Origin: Fibrobacter sp. UWH6
GTDB lineage: Bacteria > Fibrobacterota > Fibrobacteria > Fibrobacterales > Fibrobacteraceae
DNA: 64,000 bases
Assembly: GCF_900142465.1 (NCBI RefSeq)
Contig: NZ_FRAX01000003.1
Location: 248,001 to 312,000 of the forward strand
Reading direction: 5' to 3'
Position 1 is the stretch's first letter. Each line of letters starts with the position of its first letter. The notes under the pieces were generated by a model. The model searched no databases. It was given only the letters and a program-made list of their open reading frames with translations, and had not been told where the DNA came from. Positions 45,514 through 53,921 of this stretch are shown piece after piece. Position numbers and translations under genes: made by a program.

Positions 45514-46986
45514 TTACCCCATGAGCGGGAGGGCTACGTCGATACGGCGGAGGGTTTCTTCCTTACCCAGGAGTTCGAAGAGTTCCCACAGGCCAGGACC
45601 AGCGGTAACGCCAGAAACTGCCAAGCGGGGAGCGCCCACCAGTTCGCCCACCTTGTGGCCGATGCGTTCTGCCAGAGCATAGAATTCCTTTTCGATGACC
45701 GGGGTCTTGAAATCTTCGATGGAAGCCAGCATGTCGCGGACCTGCTGGCAGAGAGCCTTGGAGCCGACCCCAAAGTGCTTCTTGGCACCCTTTTCGTCGT
45801 AAGTTTCCGGAGCCTTGAAGAAGTAGGTGGACATGTCAGCCAGATCCTGCACGAAGTGTGCGCGGGGCTTCAGGTTCTTCACAATTTCCAGGAGACGTGC
45901 TTCAGGTTCGGCGCTCAGGTCGAAGCCCTTGGCAGCCAGACCTTCCTTCATAATGCCGAGGAGCATGGCGTCGTCGCACATATGAATGTGCTGGCCGTTC
46001 ATCCACTGCAGCTTCTTTTCATCGAAGGAAGCAGGCTTGGGGTTGATGCGTTCCAGGGTGAAGCAGTCAATCATTTCCTTGATGGTCATGACTTCACGGT
46101 CGTCACCCGGATTCCAGCCCAGGAGAGCCAGGTAGTTGACCAGAGTTTCGGGCAGGTAGCCCAGGTCGCGGAAGTCGCCCACGGAGGCAGCACCCTTACG
46201 CTTGGAAAGCTTACCGCCATTCTTGTCGAGAATCACCGGCAGGTGGCACCATACAGGAGGTTCCCAACCGAAGGCCTTGTACAGCAATTCGTGCTTGGGA
46301 GTAGAAGAAATCCATTCGTCACCGCGGAGCACGTGGGAAGTACCCATCAGGTGGTCATCGCAAACACTTGCGAAATGATAAGTGGGGTAACCGTCGCGCT
46401 TGATGAGAACCAGGTCGTCCAGCAGTTCATTCTGGTAAGAGATGTGGCCGCGGATCATGTCGTCGAATTCGGTGACGCCAGTTTCGGGAACCTTGAAGCG
46501 GATCACAGCCTTTTCGCCAGCGGCGATGCGGGCTTCAGCTTCTTCGCGAGGAATGTTACGGCAGTGGCGGTCATAACCGGTCACGGAGACGCCGGCCTTT
46601 TCCTGTTCGGCACGAACTTCCTGGAGGCGTTCTTCGGTGCAGAAGCAGTAGTAGGCATCGCCGGAGTCCAGCAACTTCTTGATCTGTTCGTTATAGATGT
46701 GCAAGCGTTCGCTCTGGAAGTAAGGACCGCAATCCTTTTCGCAACCCGGACCTTCGTCCCACTGGAGGCCAAGCCACTTCAGGTCGCGCATCAAGTCGTG
46801 CAGTGCAGTTTCGTTATAACGCTTACGGTCGGTATCTTCGATACGGAGGTAGAACACGCCGCCCATGGCCTTTGCAAAGAAGTAGTTGTAGATAGCAGTA
46901 CGGGCACCGCCAACGTGGAGGTAACCGGTGGGGCTGGGGGCAAAACGTACACGGACGGGACGCTTGTTATTGCAGCAATCGCACAT
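45514..46986 (-). CDS. gltX: Glutamyl-tRNA synthetase
   Basis: 490 residues from the ATG at 46986, which follows AAGGAA; the frame continues upstream but without signature. An unusual Cys cluster (MCDCCNNKRPVRVRF) precedes the class I motifs FAPSPTGYLHVGGAR (HIGH region) and GGKLSKRKGAAS (KMSKS region). The anticodon-binding C-terminus is complete. It charges tRNA-Glu, and in bacteria without GlnRS also tRNA-Gln. Confidence 0.95.
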   Translation of the reverse strand: MCDCCNNKRPVRVRFAPSPTGYLHVGGARTAIYNYFFAKAMGGVFYLRIEDTDRKRYNETALHDLMRDLKWLGLQWDEGPGCEKDCGPYFQSERLHIYNEQIKKLLDSGDAYYCFCTEERLQEVRAEQEKAGVSVTGYDRHCRNIPREEAEARIAAGEKAVIRFKVPETGVTEFDDMIRGHISYQNELLDDLVLIKRDGYPTYHFASVCDDHLMGTSHVLRGDEWISSTPKHELLYKAFGWEPPVWCHLPVILDKNGGKLSKRKGAASVGDFRDLGYLPETLVNYLALLGWNPGDDREVMTIKEMIDCFTLERINPKPASFDEKKLQWMNGQHIHMCDDAMLLGIMKEGLAAKGFDLSAEPEARLLEIVKNLKPRAHFVQDLADMSTYFFKAPETYDEKGAKKHFGVGSKALCQQVRDMLASIEDFKTPVIEKEFYALAERIGHKVGELVGAPRLAVSGVTAGPGLWELFELLGKEETLRRIDVALPLMG

Positions 46987-47296
46987 ATTGTATTCCTTTT
47001 TTAGGGCAGCCGCGCAAGAGATCTTGTCACAGCTCCATAGTTTAAAATTTTCTATGTCAAAATTTAGCAATTTCAAAAAAACAAGATTTCCTCGCAGTCT
47101 CCCACGAGGCTAACAAAGCACCTACATAAAATGTAAAACCAATCCACGAGCAGACAATTTTAGCGAATATTTTTCCCAATTCCATCACGTTTCCCATTGA
47201 GCATCAACAAATTGACTCATATGTTTCTACATTTCACCTGCAATTTATTCATAGCGAATTTGTCTTTTGGCAAATCCGCGTAGCCAAAGGATCGAT
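46987..47296. other. Divergent gap, gltX and Na+/alanine symporter
   Basis: 310 bp, AT-rich, between divergent starts. The ribosome binding sites AAGGAA (minus) and AAAGG (plus, 47286-47290) are visible. A weak plus-strand promoter may lie around 47205-47250. No RNA gene, riboswitch or open frame could be supported. Confidence 0.5.
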
Positions 47297-48739
47297 ATGG
47301 AAGCTTTAACCGCTTTTCTTGATACCATCGATGGCTATGTTTGGGGAATTCCCCTCATTGTCGTCATCTTGTTTGTAGGCCTCCTCCTCACGGTCCGTCT
47401 GGGCTGCCTGCAGGTGGTAAACCTCCCCAACGCTCTGCGTTACATGCTCCACAACGAAAAGGGCGGCCAGGGCGAAGTCTCTAGCTTCGGCGCACTTTGC
47501 ACCGCACTTGCCGCAACCATCGGTACAGGTAACATCGTGGGTGTGGCAACCGCTATCGGCACCGGTGGCCCGGGCGCACTCTTCTGGATGGAGGTAGCAG
47601 CCTTCTTCGGCATGGCCACCAAGTACGCCGAAGGCGTTCTGGCCGTGAAGTACCGCAAGATGGACAAGGACGGCAAGGTTCTTGGCGGTCCTTTCTACTA
47701 TATCGAAACAGGCATCAAGGAACGTTTCGGCTGGAATATGAAGTGGCTGGCAGTGCTCTTCGCCATCTTCGGTGTCTGTGCAGGCGTCATGGGCATCGGC
47801 ACCATCACCCAGGTGAACGGCATTACCAGCGCCATGGCTCGACTCACTCCTAACGCAGCTGAATTCGTGAACATCGGCGGAAACTCCGTCAGCATCACCA
47901 CCGCCATCGCAGGCGTTCTGGTCACCGCATTCTCCGCCTTCGTGATTATCGGCGGTCTGAAGCGCATTGCCAAGGTTTCTACCTATATCGTTCCTGTCAT
48001 GGCAATCCTCTACATTCTCGCTTGCATGCTCTTGCTCATGATGAACTTCGCTGCTATTCCCGAAGCGGTCCAGACCATCGTCCGCGCAGCCTTCAACCCC
48101 AGCGCCGTGACCGGCGGTGTGGTAGGCACCATCTTTATCGCCATGCAGAAGGGTATCGCCCGCGGTATCTTCAGTAACGAAGCTGGTCTCGGTTCCGCAC
48201 CTATCGCAGCGGCCGCCGCAAAGACCAACGAACCGGTCCGTCAGGGCCTGGTCTGCATGACCGGTACTTTCTTCGACACCATCATCATTTGTACCATGAC
48301 CGGCCTTGCCATTGTGGTTTCTGGCGCTTGGGATCCGAAGCTTGGCCTGGAAGGCGTGAACATCACCATGGAAGCCTTCTCCCGCGGTCTCGCATTCTTC
48401 CCCGGTGGCGCAACCATCGCTCCTTACTTCCTGGCAATCGCTCTGGTGTTCTTCGCATTCACCACCATTCTGGGTTGGGCCTACTATTCTGAAAAGTGCC
48501 TGCAGTACCTGATCGGCGGCAAGAAGAAAAAGGCAATCCTCGCCTACCGCTGGATTTATGTTGCTGCAATCTTCGTCGGTCCCTACCTGACCGTAAGCGC
48601 CGTTTGGACTTGCGCTGACATTTTCAACGGCCTCATGGCATTCCCCAACTTGATTGCCTTGATTCTGCTGAGCGGCATCGTAGCTCTCGAAACCAGGGAC
48701 TTCCTGGATCGCTTGCACGACGGCAAGGTGGGCGAATAA
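47297..48739 (+). CDS. Sodium:alanine symporter (AGCS family)
   Basis: 480 residues from the ATG at 47297, placed after AAAGG. About eleven membrane segments are seen. AGCS signatures include SSFGALCTALAATIGTGNIVGVATAI, GPGALFWMEVAAFFGMATKYAE, and GIARGIFSNEAGLGSAPIAAAAAKT. It imports alanine or glycine with sodium. It appears monocistronic with a strong terminator after it. Confidence 0.94.
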   Translation: MEALTAFLDTIDGYVWGIPLIVVILFVGLLLTVRLGCLQVVNLPNALRYMLHNEKGGQGEVSSFGALCTALAATIGTGNIVGVATAIGTGGPGALFWMEVAAFFGMATKYAEGVLAVKYRKMDKDGKVLGGPFYYIETGIKERFGWNMKWLAVLFAIFGVCAGVMGIGTITQVNGITSAMARLTPNAAEFVNIGGNSVSITTAIAGVLVTAFSAFVIIGGLKRIAKVSTYIVPVMAILYILACMLLLMMNFAAIPEAVQTIVRAAFNPSAVTGGVVGTIFIAMQKGIARGIFSNEAGLGSAPIAAAAAKTNEPVRQGLVCMTGTFFDTIIICTMTGLAIVVSGAWDPKLGLEGVNITMEAFSRGLAFFPGGATIAPYFLAIALVFFAFTTILGWAYYSEKCLQYLIGGKKKKAILAYRWIYVAAIFVGPYLTVSAVWTCADIFNGLMAFPNLIALILLSGIVALETRDFLDRLHDGKVGE

Positions 48740-48787
48740 AAATCAATGATTCAATAGCGCAGAAACCAAGCGCTAGAATTAAAAAGA

Positions 48788-48818
48788 ACAGATGGCGACG
48801 AACCATCTGTTTTTTTTT
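48788..48818 (+). terminator. Terminator after the AGCS gene
   Basis: ACAGATGG (48788-48795) pairs with CCATCTGT (48803-48810), followed by eight T's. A strong intrinsic terminator in plus orientation. Confidence 0.85.
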
Positions 48819-48826
48819 ACTGTCAG

Positions 48827-49087
48827 TTAATCCTCGTAGTGTCCCTTACAGGAAATCACGTCGACGACGTCTCCATTAACTCGGTACACCAAGCGATTCA
48901 CATCATCGATTCGACGACTCCAGAAACCGGATAGTTTACCTTTCAAAGGCTCCGGTTTGCCGATTCCATCTTCGGCACTTCGTTCAACATCCTTAAGGAG
49001 TTGATTGATTCGTTTCAGGGTTTTCTTGTCTTGGGACTGCCAGTAGAGATAATCTTCCCAGGCTTTATCAAACCAGTTCTTCTTCAT
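48827..49087 (-). CDS. yoeB: YoeB/Txe-family toxin
   Basis: 86 residues. It aligns without gaps to the YoeB family over most of its length (YLYWQ, GKPEPLKGKLSGFWSRRI, NRLVY, GHYED). The expected catalytic residues are present at the E. coli numbering: E46, R65, H83 and Y84. It is a ribosome-dependent mRNA endonuclease. The start at 49087 gives the conserved MKKNW beginning; the ATG at 49090 adds one residue. It overlaps the end of the antitoxin gene by about 20 bases, so the two are coupled. Confidence 0.93.
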   Translation of the reverse strand: MKKNWFDKAWEDYLYWQSQDKKTLKRINQLLKDVERSAEDGIGKPEPLKGKLSGFWSRRIDDVNRLVYRVNGDVVDVISCKGHYED

Positions 49088-49352
49088 CATCCCCCCCAAC
49101 TTCAATCAGTTCATGAACAACCCCCTTCCCAGCCTTAATGGCCGCAGCGCCTTCTTCCAAGAACTTCATATTGCTTTCGCTATAGAAGGGATCCGGAAGG
49201 GAAATTTCGAAAGGGATGCGATTCTCCCTGAGAACCGCCTTGACGAACAAGTTGAGGGCAGAGGACGTAGACAGCCCCACCTTTTCGCAGAACTTGTCGA
49301 AACGTTCCTTGTCCTTGGTTTCGATTCTTGCGGAAATTGTAGAAAGGGCCAT
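49068..49352 (-). CDS. RelB/DinJ-family antitoxin
   Basis: 94 residues from the ATG at 49352 with GGAGG at proper spacing; a longer frame lacks signature. The N-terminus is a ribbon-helix-helix (MALSTISARIETKDKERFDKFCEKVGLSTSSALNLFVKAVLRE) typical of RelB/DinJ. The acidic C-terminus (GGDDEEELV) would wrap the toxin. The partner is YoeB-type rather than the RelE/YafQ partner common for this antitoxin family. Autoregulation by the complex at its own promoter is expected. The 269-bp gap upstream to ispD holds nothing else recognisable. Confidence 0.9.
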   Translation of the reverse strand: MALSTISARIETKDKERFDKFCEKVGLSTSSALNLFVKAVLRENRIPFEISLPDPFYSESNMKFLEEGAAAIKAGKGVVHELIEVGGDDEEELV

Positions 49353-49621
49353 AATTAAACCTCCATTTTCCGACAATGTAATACATTCGCTTGCATTTTG
49401 CAAGCCATCACAACATTTTACTGATATTTCAGCCATCCTTTTCCTTTTTCACGTTATGATTTCGCAAATCAAGCCTTGTTATGGCCTGAAGCAAGAAAGT
49501 GTTCCTGCTATTTTCTATACACGTTTTTAAAGGGAAAAATGTTTCACATTCTTGCGTAAAATGATTGTAAAAAAACTAATTTGAAGCGCACAATTACCAA
49601 TCTCCTTTCATAGGCGGTCAC

Positions 49622-50341
49622 ATGGACAAGAAATTTGCAGTGGTTCTCCCGGCCGGTGGCCTGGGCAAGCGCATGGGCGGAAACATTCCCAAGCAGCTGA
49701 TGCTTTTGGGCGGCAAGCCTGTTTACCGTTATTGCCTTGAGACGTTCCTGCAGATGGACGAAATTGCCGAAGTGGTGATGGCTGTACCTGTCGACTGGAA
49801 AAGCCATTTTGAAGATGAACTTTTCGGGGCAACATCAGGCAAGAATAGCGCAGGCCTCACTCCAGAAATGCGAGCCAAGTTGAAGATTGTTGTAGGCGGC
49901 GCAGAACGTTGGCAGTCCGTAGAAAATGGAGTCAACGCCCTGACCAGTTCTGCGGAATACGTTCTCGTTCACGACGTCGCCCGCCCCTTTATTAGCAAGG
50001 AAATCATTCTTGACGTTTGCAACACCTTGGTGACCAAGGGGGCATGCCTTGTGGCAAAGCCTGCCGTAGACACCATCAAGATCGCAGCAGACGGCCGCGT
50101 TGAAAAGACCATCGACCGCAATACCGTCTGGATGGCACAGACCCCCCAGGCAGCCCGCATCGACGTTCTTAAGTCGCTGTACAAGCGTATCGCTGCAGAG
50201 CCGTTGAACTTTATTCCTACAGACGAAGCCAGCATTTTGGAATTCTTCGGAGAAACCGTCTACATCGTCAAAGGCGCGGCCGCCAACGACAAACTGACTA
50301 TGCCCGAAGACTTCGAAATCTTCGCCGCAAAGCTGAAGTAA
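49622..50341 (+). CDS. ispD: IspD, MEP cytidylyltransferase
   Basis: 239 residues. It has the nucleotide-binding PAGGLGKRMGGNIPKQ, VHDVARPF, and AQTPQAARIDVLK motifs in order. It forms CDP-methylerythritol in the MEP isoprenoid pathway. A short insertion at about residues 70-80 (TSGKNSAGLTPEM) is the only unusual feature. It appears monocistronic. Confidence 0.95.
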   Translation: MDKKFAVVLPAGGLGKRMGGNIPKQLMLLGGKPVYRYCLETFLQMDEIAEVVMAVPVDWKSHFEDELFGATSGKNSAGLTPEMRAKLKIVVGGAERWQSVENGVNALTSSAEYVLVHDVARPFISKEIILDVCNTLVTKGACLVAKPAVDTIKIAADGRVEKTIDRNTVWMAQTPQAARIDVLKSLYKRIAAEPLNFIPTDEASILEFFGETVYIVKGAAANDKLTMPEDFEIFAAKLK

Positions 50342-50428
50342 CAAACAGGATTCTCATATTATTTTATTACATTGGTAATTCAGTATATTGGAGTTTTGGG
50401 AAACTCAACCTTGTTGGTGAATTAGGAT

Positions 50429-51811
50429 ATGAACATTTTAAGAGTCGTGGCATTTATCGGCGCGTTGGCAGCATTTTCCATTGCCAGCCAAACCGTATCC
50501 ATTTTTGTGAAAGACCCTGCAGAATTAGAGAATCTTCAGCAGAACTTGGAAAACATCAAGACCGAATTAGGCGAAAGCAATCCTCAAATTGACGAGCTGT
50601 TGACCCGAGCATCCAAGATTGCAGAAATGAACAACCGCTGTTCCATGATTTCCATCAACGACGTGCTGGACGAGGAATGCGGACATTTCTATTCCGTGGA
50701 CCTGCCCGAATTCGAAGCCCAGTACATGGAACTGACAGGTGAATTAAGCTTGAACGCCGTTAAGGTTGGAAACACCCTGGCAGAGCGCACCGAACAGATT
50801 CAGGTCTGCGCAAACACCCTGGGCGGAATTCTCGTTTCCAAGGAAAAGATGTTACGCATGGATGGCGAAATCGCATTGGAACCTTTGAATCTAGAAGGGG
50901 CCTTTGACGCGACCTATGATTTCAACCTATACTTTGATGCAGAGCGCATGAAGGTGCAGCAAAACCTGCTGGAACGCTGGGTGGAAAAGTGCAGCGAAGT
51001 CGTAGTCCGTCAAGCACACGATGAATTCGCACCCCTATTCGTCGATCGAATCAAAGTAATAAATGACTCTCTAGAAAAGAACAAAGCCAATATGAAGATC
51101 GTGCTGGAACCTGAATACCTGGATTTTTATCTGGATATGAACAGACCGGTTGCGGGTTCCTACTTTCTAAACGGAGCGCAGATCTTTAATGTTGAATCCC
51201 TACCCTCCGGCAGAAACTTCTCGCACATCATCGTCAGTGCAGTAGACAAGAAAGTGAACCTGCCCCTGGGAACCGACGGCAAAATGCAGAACTTTAGAGG
51301 CCGTGTGGAATTCACAGCCGCCTACCAGGAAAAGGACCTGATGGGCCGCTGGATTTGGGGAAGCCAGAAGGACATTCGACGCGCCAAGGCGAAGGGAGAT
51401 ATTTCCTCTGAAATTGTTATGGGTGATTCCACAAAACCTGCACCAGTCGTCAAGAAGTTGGCTTCCATTGACACAACTGCACTCATCACTTCTGTAGCAG
51501 ATTCCGCAGTCCAGGAAACACCGAAGGATGTTGCCGCCAACGATGCCGCCAAGGACGCTTCCGCACAGGACAAGGGAAGCAAGAAATCCTGGATTCCGCC
51601 CGCTATCGCAGGGGCTGTCATGATTGGCGGTGGTGTAATGGCCGCAGTCTTCAACAGCAAGGCCAAGAAGGAAAGCGAAAAGAAAACGCTTACCCGTAAA
51701 GAATACGACGACCGTTGTGATAAGATTGAAAACGCACAGACGTTGCGCGCCGTTGGTTTTGGTATAGCCGCCGTGGGCCTTGTAGGCATAGGCGTCACAC
51801 TGCTTTTCTAA
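50429..51811 (+). CDS. Unknown secreted protein with two-helix C-terminal tail (copy 1)
   Basis: 460 residues. A signal peptide (ending FSIASQ) is followed by a helical region with NLQQNLENIKTELGESNPQIDELLTRASKI. Then there are paired cysteines (NRCSMISIND, DEECGHFYSVD) and a beta-rich domain (EPLNLEGAFDATYDFNLYFD, FRGRVEFTAAYQEKDLMGRWIWG). A Lys/Ala/Asp linker and two hydrophobic helices end in TLLF. No family is recognised. The gene at 62775 is a close paralogue along its visible length, and the C-terminal tail also matches the PEGA protein at 35240. An envelope-anchored role is likely. The lipoprotein gene starts 12 bp after it, so they form an operon. Confidence 0.78.
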   Translation: MNILRVVAFIGALAAFSIASQTVSIFVKDPAELENLQQNLENIKTELGESNPQIDELLTRASKIAEMNNRCSMISINDVLDEECGHFYSVDLPEFEAQYMELTGELSLNAVKVGNTLAERTEQIQVCANTLGGILVSKEKMLRMDGEIALEPLNLEGAFDATYDFNLYFDAERMKVQQNLLERWVEKCSEVVVRQAHDEFAPLFVDRIKVINDSLEKNKANMKIVLEPEYLDFYLDMNRPVAGSYFLNGAQIFNVESLPSGRNFSHIIVSAVDKKVNLPLGTDGKMQNFRGRVEFTAAYQEKDLMGRWIWGSQKDIRRAKAKGDISSEIVMGDSTKPAPVVKKLASIDTTALITSVADSAVQETPKDVAANDAAKDASAQDKGSKKSWIPPAIAGAVMIGGGVMAAVFNSKAKKESEKKTLTRKEYDDRCDKIENAQTLRAVGFGIAAVGLVGIGVTLLF

Positions 51812-51823
51812 GGAGAGGATGAT

Positions 51824-53125
51824 ATGAAATTGAATAATCTGAGCAATCCCTCCCGTGTCATCCTGAGCAACCTCGCCCGCGTCATTCTGAGCAAAGCGAA
51901 GAATCCAGTCCTTGCCGCCTCCCTCGTCGCATTTGCAGCCTGTTCCGACTACCTGGAAGACTTCCAGGACAAGTATGACGACGGCAATGCCTTCGCCGAA
52001 ATAACCAGCGACAGCGACAATGGTGACGACGACGGCAGCAGCGACAGCAAACTCAGTTCTTCCAACGGTGGCGACAGCGACGTCGAATCTTCCGACAGCA
52101 CGGACAGTTCCAGTTCCGCTGCCGACCCAGGCAGTTCTTCTTCTGTTGCAGAATCCAGCAGCAGTGCTTTCAAGCCTTGCACCGGCACCGTGATTTATGA
52201 CGCGGAAGAAGATTCGGTGTATAATAGATTTGGTCGAAAATTTATTACGTTTGTCCAAGAGTATGGCTCAGATTGGAGCAAAACAAGTCCAGACGGAGTA
52301 ACAGCATATCTTCCTCAGGAGGGCTTATTAATAATGCCTTTGGTAGAATCCCCAGATACCATGAATATTGAACCTTGGGGTGGATTCTGTGTTGAATACA
52401 CTGGTTCAGGAGTTCTACATGCTAACGTCGTCGATGGGAGTAGCGCTAATAAACCTATTTTGCTTTACAAAGAGATGCCTAATACAAATGGCGAAAAAAG
52501 TTCATTCACATGGTCATGGAATGAAAATGTAGGTTTGATGGAGAAACAAGAAGACAATGGCAGCTCAGAAGGATTTTCAATAGAAAAGGTAGAATCAATC
52601 AATTTTATCAGCTATTTGGGTAATAGTTCTATAACCATTCATAAAATCACAACATTGAAGCCCAATGTTTCTATTGACGAATACTTAAAATGCGACGGCT
52701 CGACTATTACACCACAACATATCGAATACTGGTCGTCCTTAGGTTCTTTTCAGGAAAGAACATATCTAAAACCCGGTAGTGAATACAATATTACTTTATT
52801 AGGAAACAACACTGTTCTTGTGAATCATCCAGACGATCAGGTAAGGTTGGCCCAAGCCAAAGGTTTCTGTATAGAATATTCTTCAGACAAAAATTTCTTG
52901 TTATCATTTCACCGCTACGAGACGAACGGCACACTTACAAATGATAGTGCAAATGTCTCCATTTACAAAGGGGAGAAAAAGATTTCTTACATACTATGGC
53001 AGGATTTAGAAAGAAGATTTGGTAGTTTTTCTTCAACTAATATACATTTACTAACATTCAGTGCTAAACAAACCGAAAACGACACAACAAATATATTAAT
53101 CAGTCGAATGACTCTAATCAATTAA
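51824..53125 (+). CDS. Mosaic lipoprotein with two related GFCxEY domains
   Basis: 433 residues. The N-terminus starts with two copies of a short repeat-derived peptide (RVILSNLARVILSKAKNP), then a lipobox near VAFAAC. A Ser/Asp-rich linker (about 45-115) follows. The C-terminal two thirds contain two related beta-sandwich units, marked by GGFCVEYTGSGVLHANV and KGFCIEYSSDKNFLLSF. From about base 52195 the DNA becomes clearly more AT-rich with different codon choice (more TTA, AAT and ATA), while the first part matches neighbouring genes. This suggests a transferred or replaced C-terminal module. It is cotranscribed with the gene at 50429. Function is unknown; sugar binding is possible. Confidence 0.75.
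   Translation: MKLNNLSNPSRVILSNLARVILSKAKNPVLAASLVAFAACSDYLEDFQDKYDDGNAFAEITSDSDNGDDDGSSDSKLSSSNGGDSDVESSDSTDSSSSAADPGSSSSVAESSSSAFKPCTGTVIYDAEEDSVYNRFGRKFITFVQEYGSDWSKTSPDGVTAYLPQEGLLIMPLVESPDTMNIEPWGGFCVEYTGSGVLHANVVDGSSANKPILLYKEMPNTNGEKSSFTWSWNENVGLMEKQEDNGSSEGFSIEKVESINFISYLGNSSITIHKITTLKPNVSIDEYLKCDGSTITPQHIEYWSSLGSFQERTYLKPGSEYNITLLGNNTVLVNHPDDQVRLAQAKGFCIEYSSDKNFLLSFHRYETNGTLTNDSANVSIYKGEKKISYILWQDLERRFGSFSSTNIHLLTFSAKQTENDTTNILISRMTLIN
51852..51909 (+). repeat. Two short-repeat copies in the lipoprotein signal region
   Basis: CGTGTCATCCTGAGCAA and CGCGTCATTCTGAGCAAA lie in tandem, the second continuing GCGAAGAATCCAG. They code RVILSNLA and RVILSKAKNP before the hydrophobic core of the signal peptide. 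Confidence 0.85.
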
Positions 53126-53155
53126 AAAAACAAGACAAGTCAGTATATAAAAAAG

Positions 53156-53190
53156 GGACTGATGAAGAAATCATCAGTCCTAATTTTTTT
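53156..53190 (+). terminator. Terminator of the lipoprotein operon
   Basis: GGACTGATGA (53156-53165) pairs with TCATCAGTCC (53171-53180) around AGAAA, followed by TAATTTTTTT. Confidence 0.85.
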
Positions 53191-53276
53191 CGATTCACAC
53201 TCATTTCCATCTTCGAGCGTTAATTCCAGTACCGATCAGCATTAAGAAAATGATGGGAATGTATTTACAAAACAGT

Positions 53277-53290
53277 TAGCTTTAACTAAC
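53277..53290. promoter_or_regulatory. TTAG-N6-CTAA box upstream of HD-GYP gene
   Basis: TTAGCTTTAACTAA, arms extended by G and C to GTTAG and CTAAC. It ends 25 bases before the start at 53316 and just before the ribosome binding site GGAAGGAGGG. It has the same arms and spacing as the boxes at 57387, 58815 and 62562-62609. Confidence 0.6.
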
Positions 53291-53315
53291 TTTAAGTCAT
53301 CGGAAGGAGGGTCAC

Positions 53316-53921
53316 ATGTCAGCCTTATCTCAATACCATGACTTAATCTTGTGCGTCGTTTCCGCCCTGGAAGCAAGAGATTCCTACACCAGTTTCCATT
53401 CCTCCCGCGTAGCGGAAATGGTGGAAGCCCTTTGCAGGTTTTTAGGCATCACCGGCGATCAGGAAGAACTATTCCATATTTCGGCACACTTGCATGACGT
53501 TGGGAAAATTGGCATACGCGACGACGTTCTTTTAAAAGCAGGACGATTGAATGATGAAGAATGGGAAATCATGAAATCCCATTCTTTGCAAGGTTACGAA
53601 ATTTTACGGAAGGCAAAGCTATTTGAGAACGTAGCTATCATTGTACGCGGACACCACGAACGCTGGGACGGTAAAGGTTATCCCGATGGACTGTCCGGCG
53701 CAAACATTCCCCTGGGTTCAAGAATTATCGCAATCGCCGATTCCATCGACGCCATGATTTCGGACCGTCCCTACAGAAAGGGCATGGATGTGTCCATCTG
53801 CAGAAGCGAAATAGAAAAGAACGCCGGAATCATGTACGATCCCGACGTGGTTAAAGTCGCTTTGGAAAATTGGGATGATTTAATTAAATCGGGCACTGCC
53901 GTCTGCGCCATGCAGAGTTAA
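53316..53921 (+). CDS. HD-GYP domain phosphodiesterase
   Basis: 201 residues. The HD motif is HLHDVGKIGI and the GYP motif is HHERWDGKGYPDGLSG. Supporting residues include DSIDAMISDRPYRKG. The domain occupies the whole protein; no receiver or sensor domain is attached. HD-GYP proteins hydrolyse cyclic di-GMP. Its strong ribosome binding site (GGAAGGAGGG) follows a TTAG-N6-CTAA box. The stop overlaps the stop of the convergent ATPase gene (53918-53921). Confidence 0.9.
   Translation: MSALSQYHDLILCVVSALEARDSYTSFHSSRVAEMVEALCRFLGITGDQEELFHISAHLHDVGKIGIRDDVLLKAGRLNDEEWEIMKSHSLQGYEILRKAKLFENVAIIVRGHHERWDGKGYPDGLSGANIPLGSRIIAIADSIDAMISDRPYRKGMDVSICRSEIEKNAGIMYDPDVVKVALENWDDLIKSGTAVCAMQS

Noticed and set aside
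47306-48718. Long minus-strand frame opposite the AGCS transporter
   Set aside because: His/Asp/Glu-rich shadow of a membrane protein gene.
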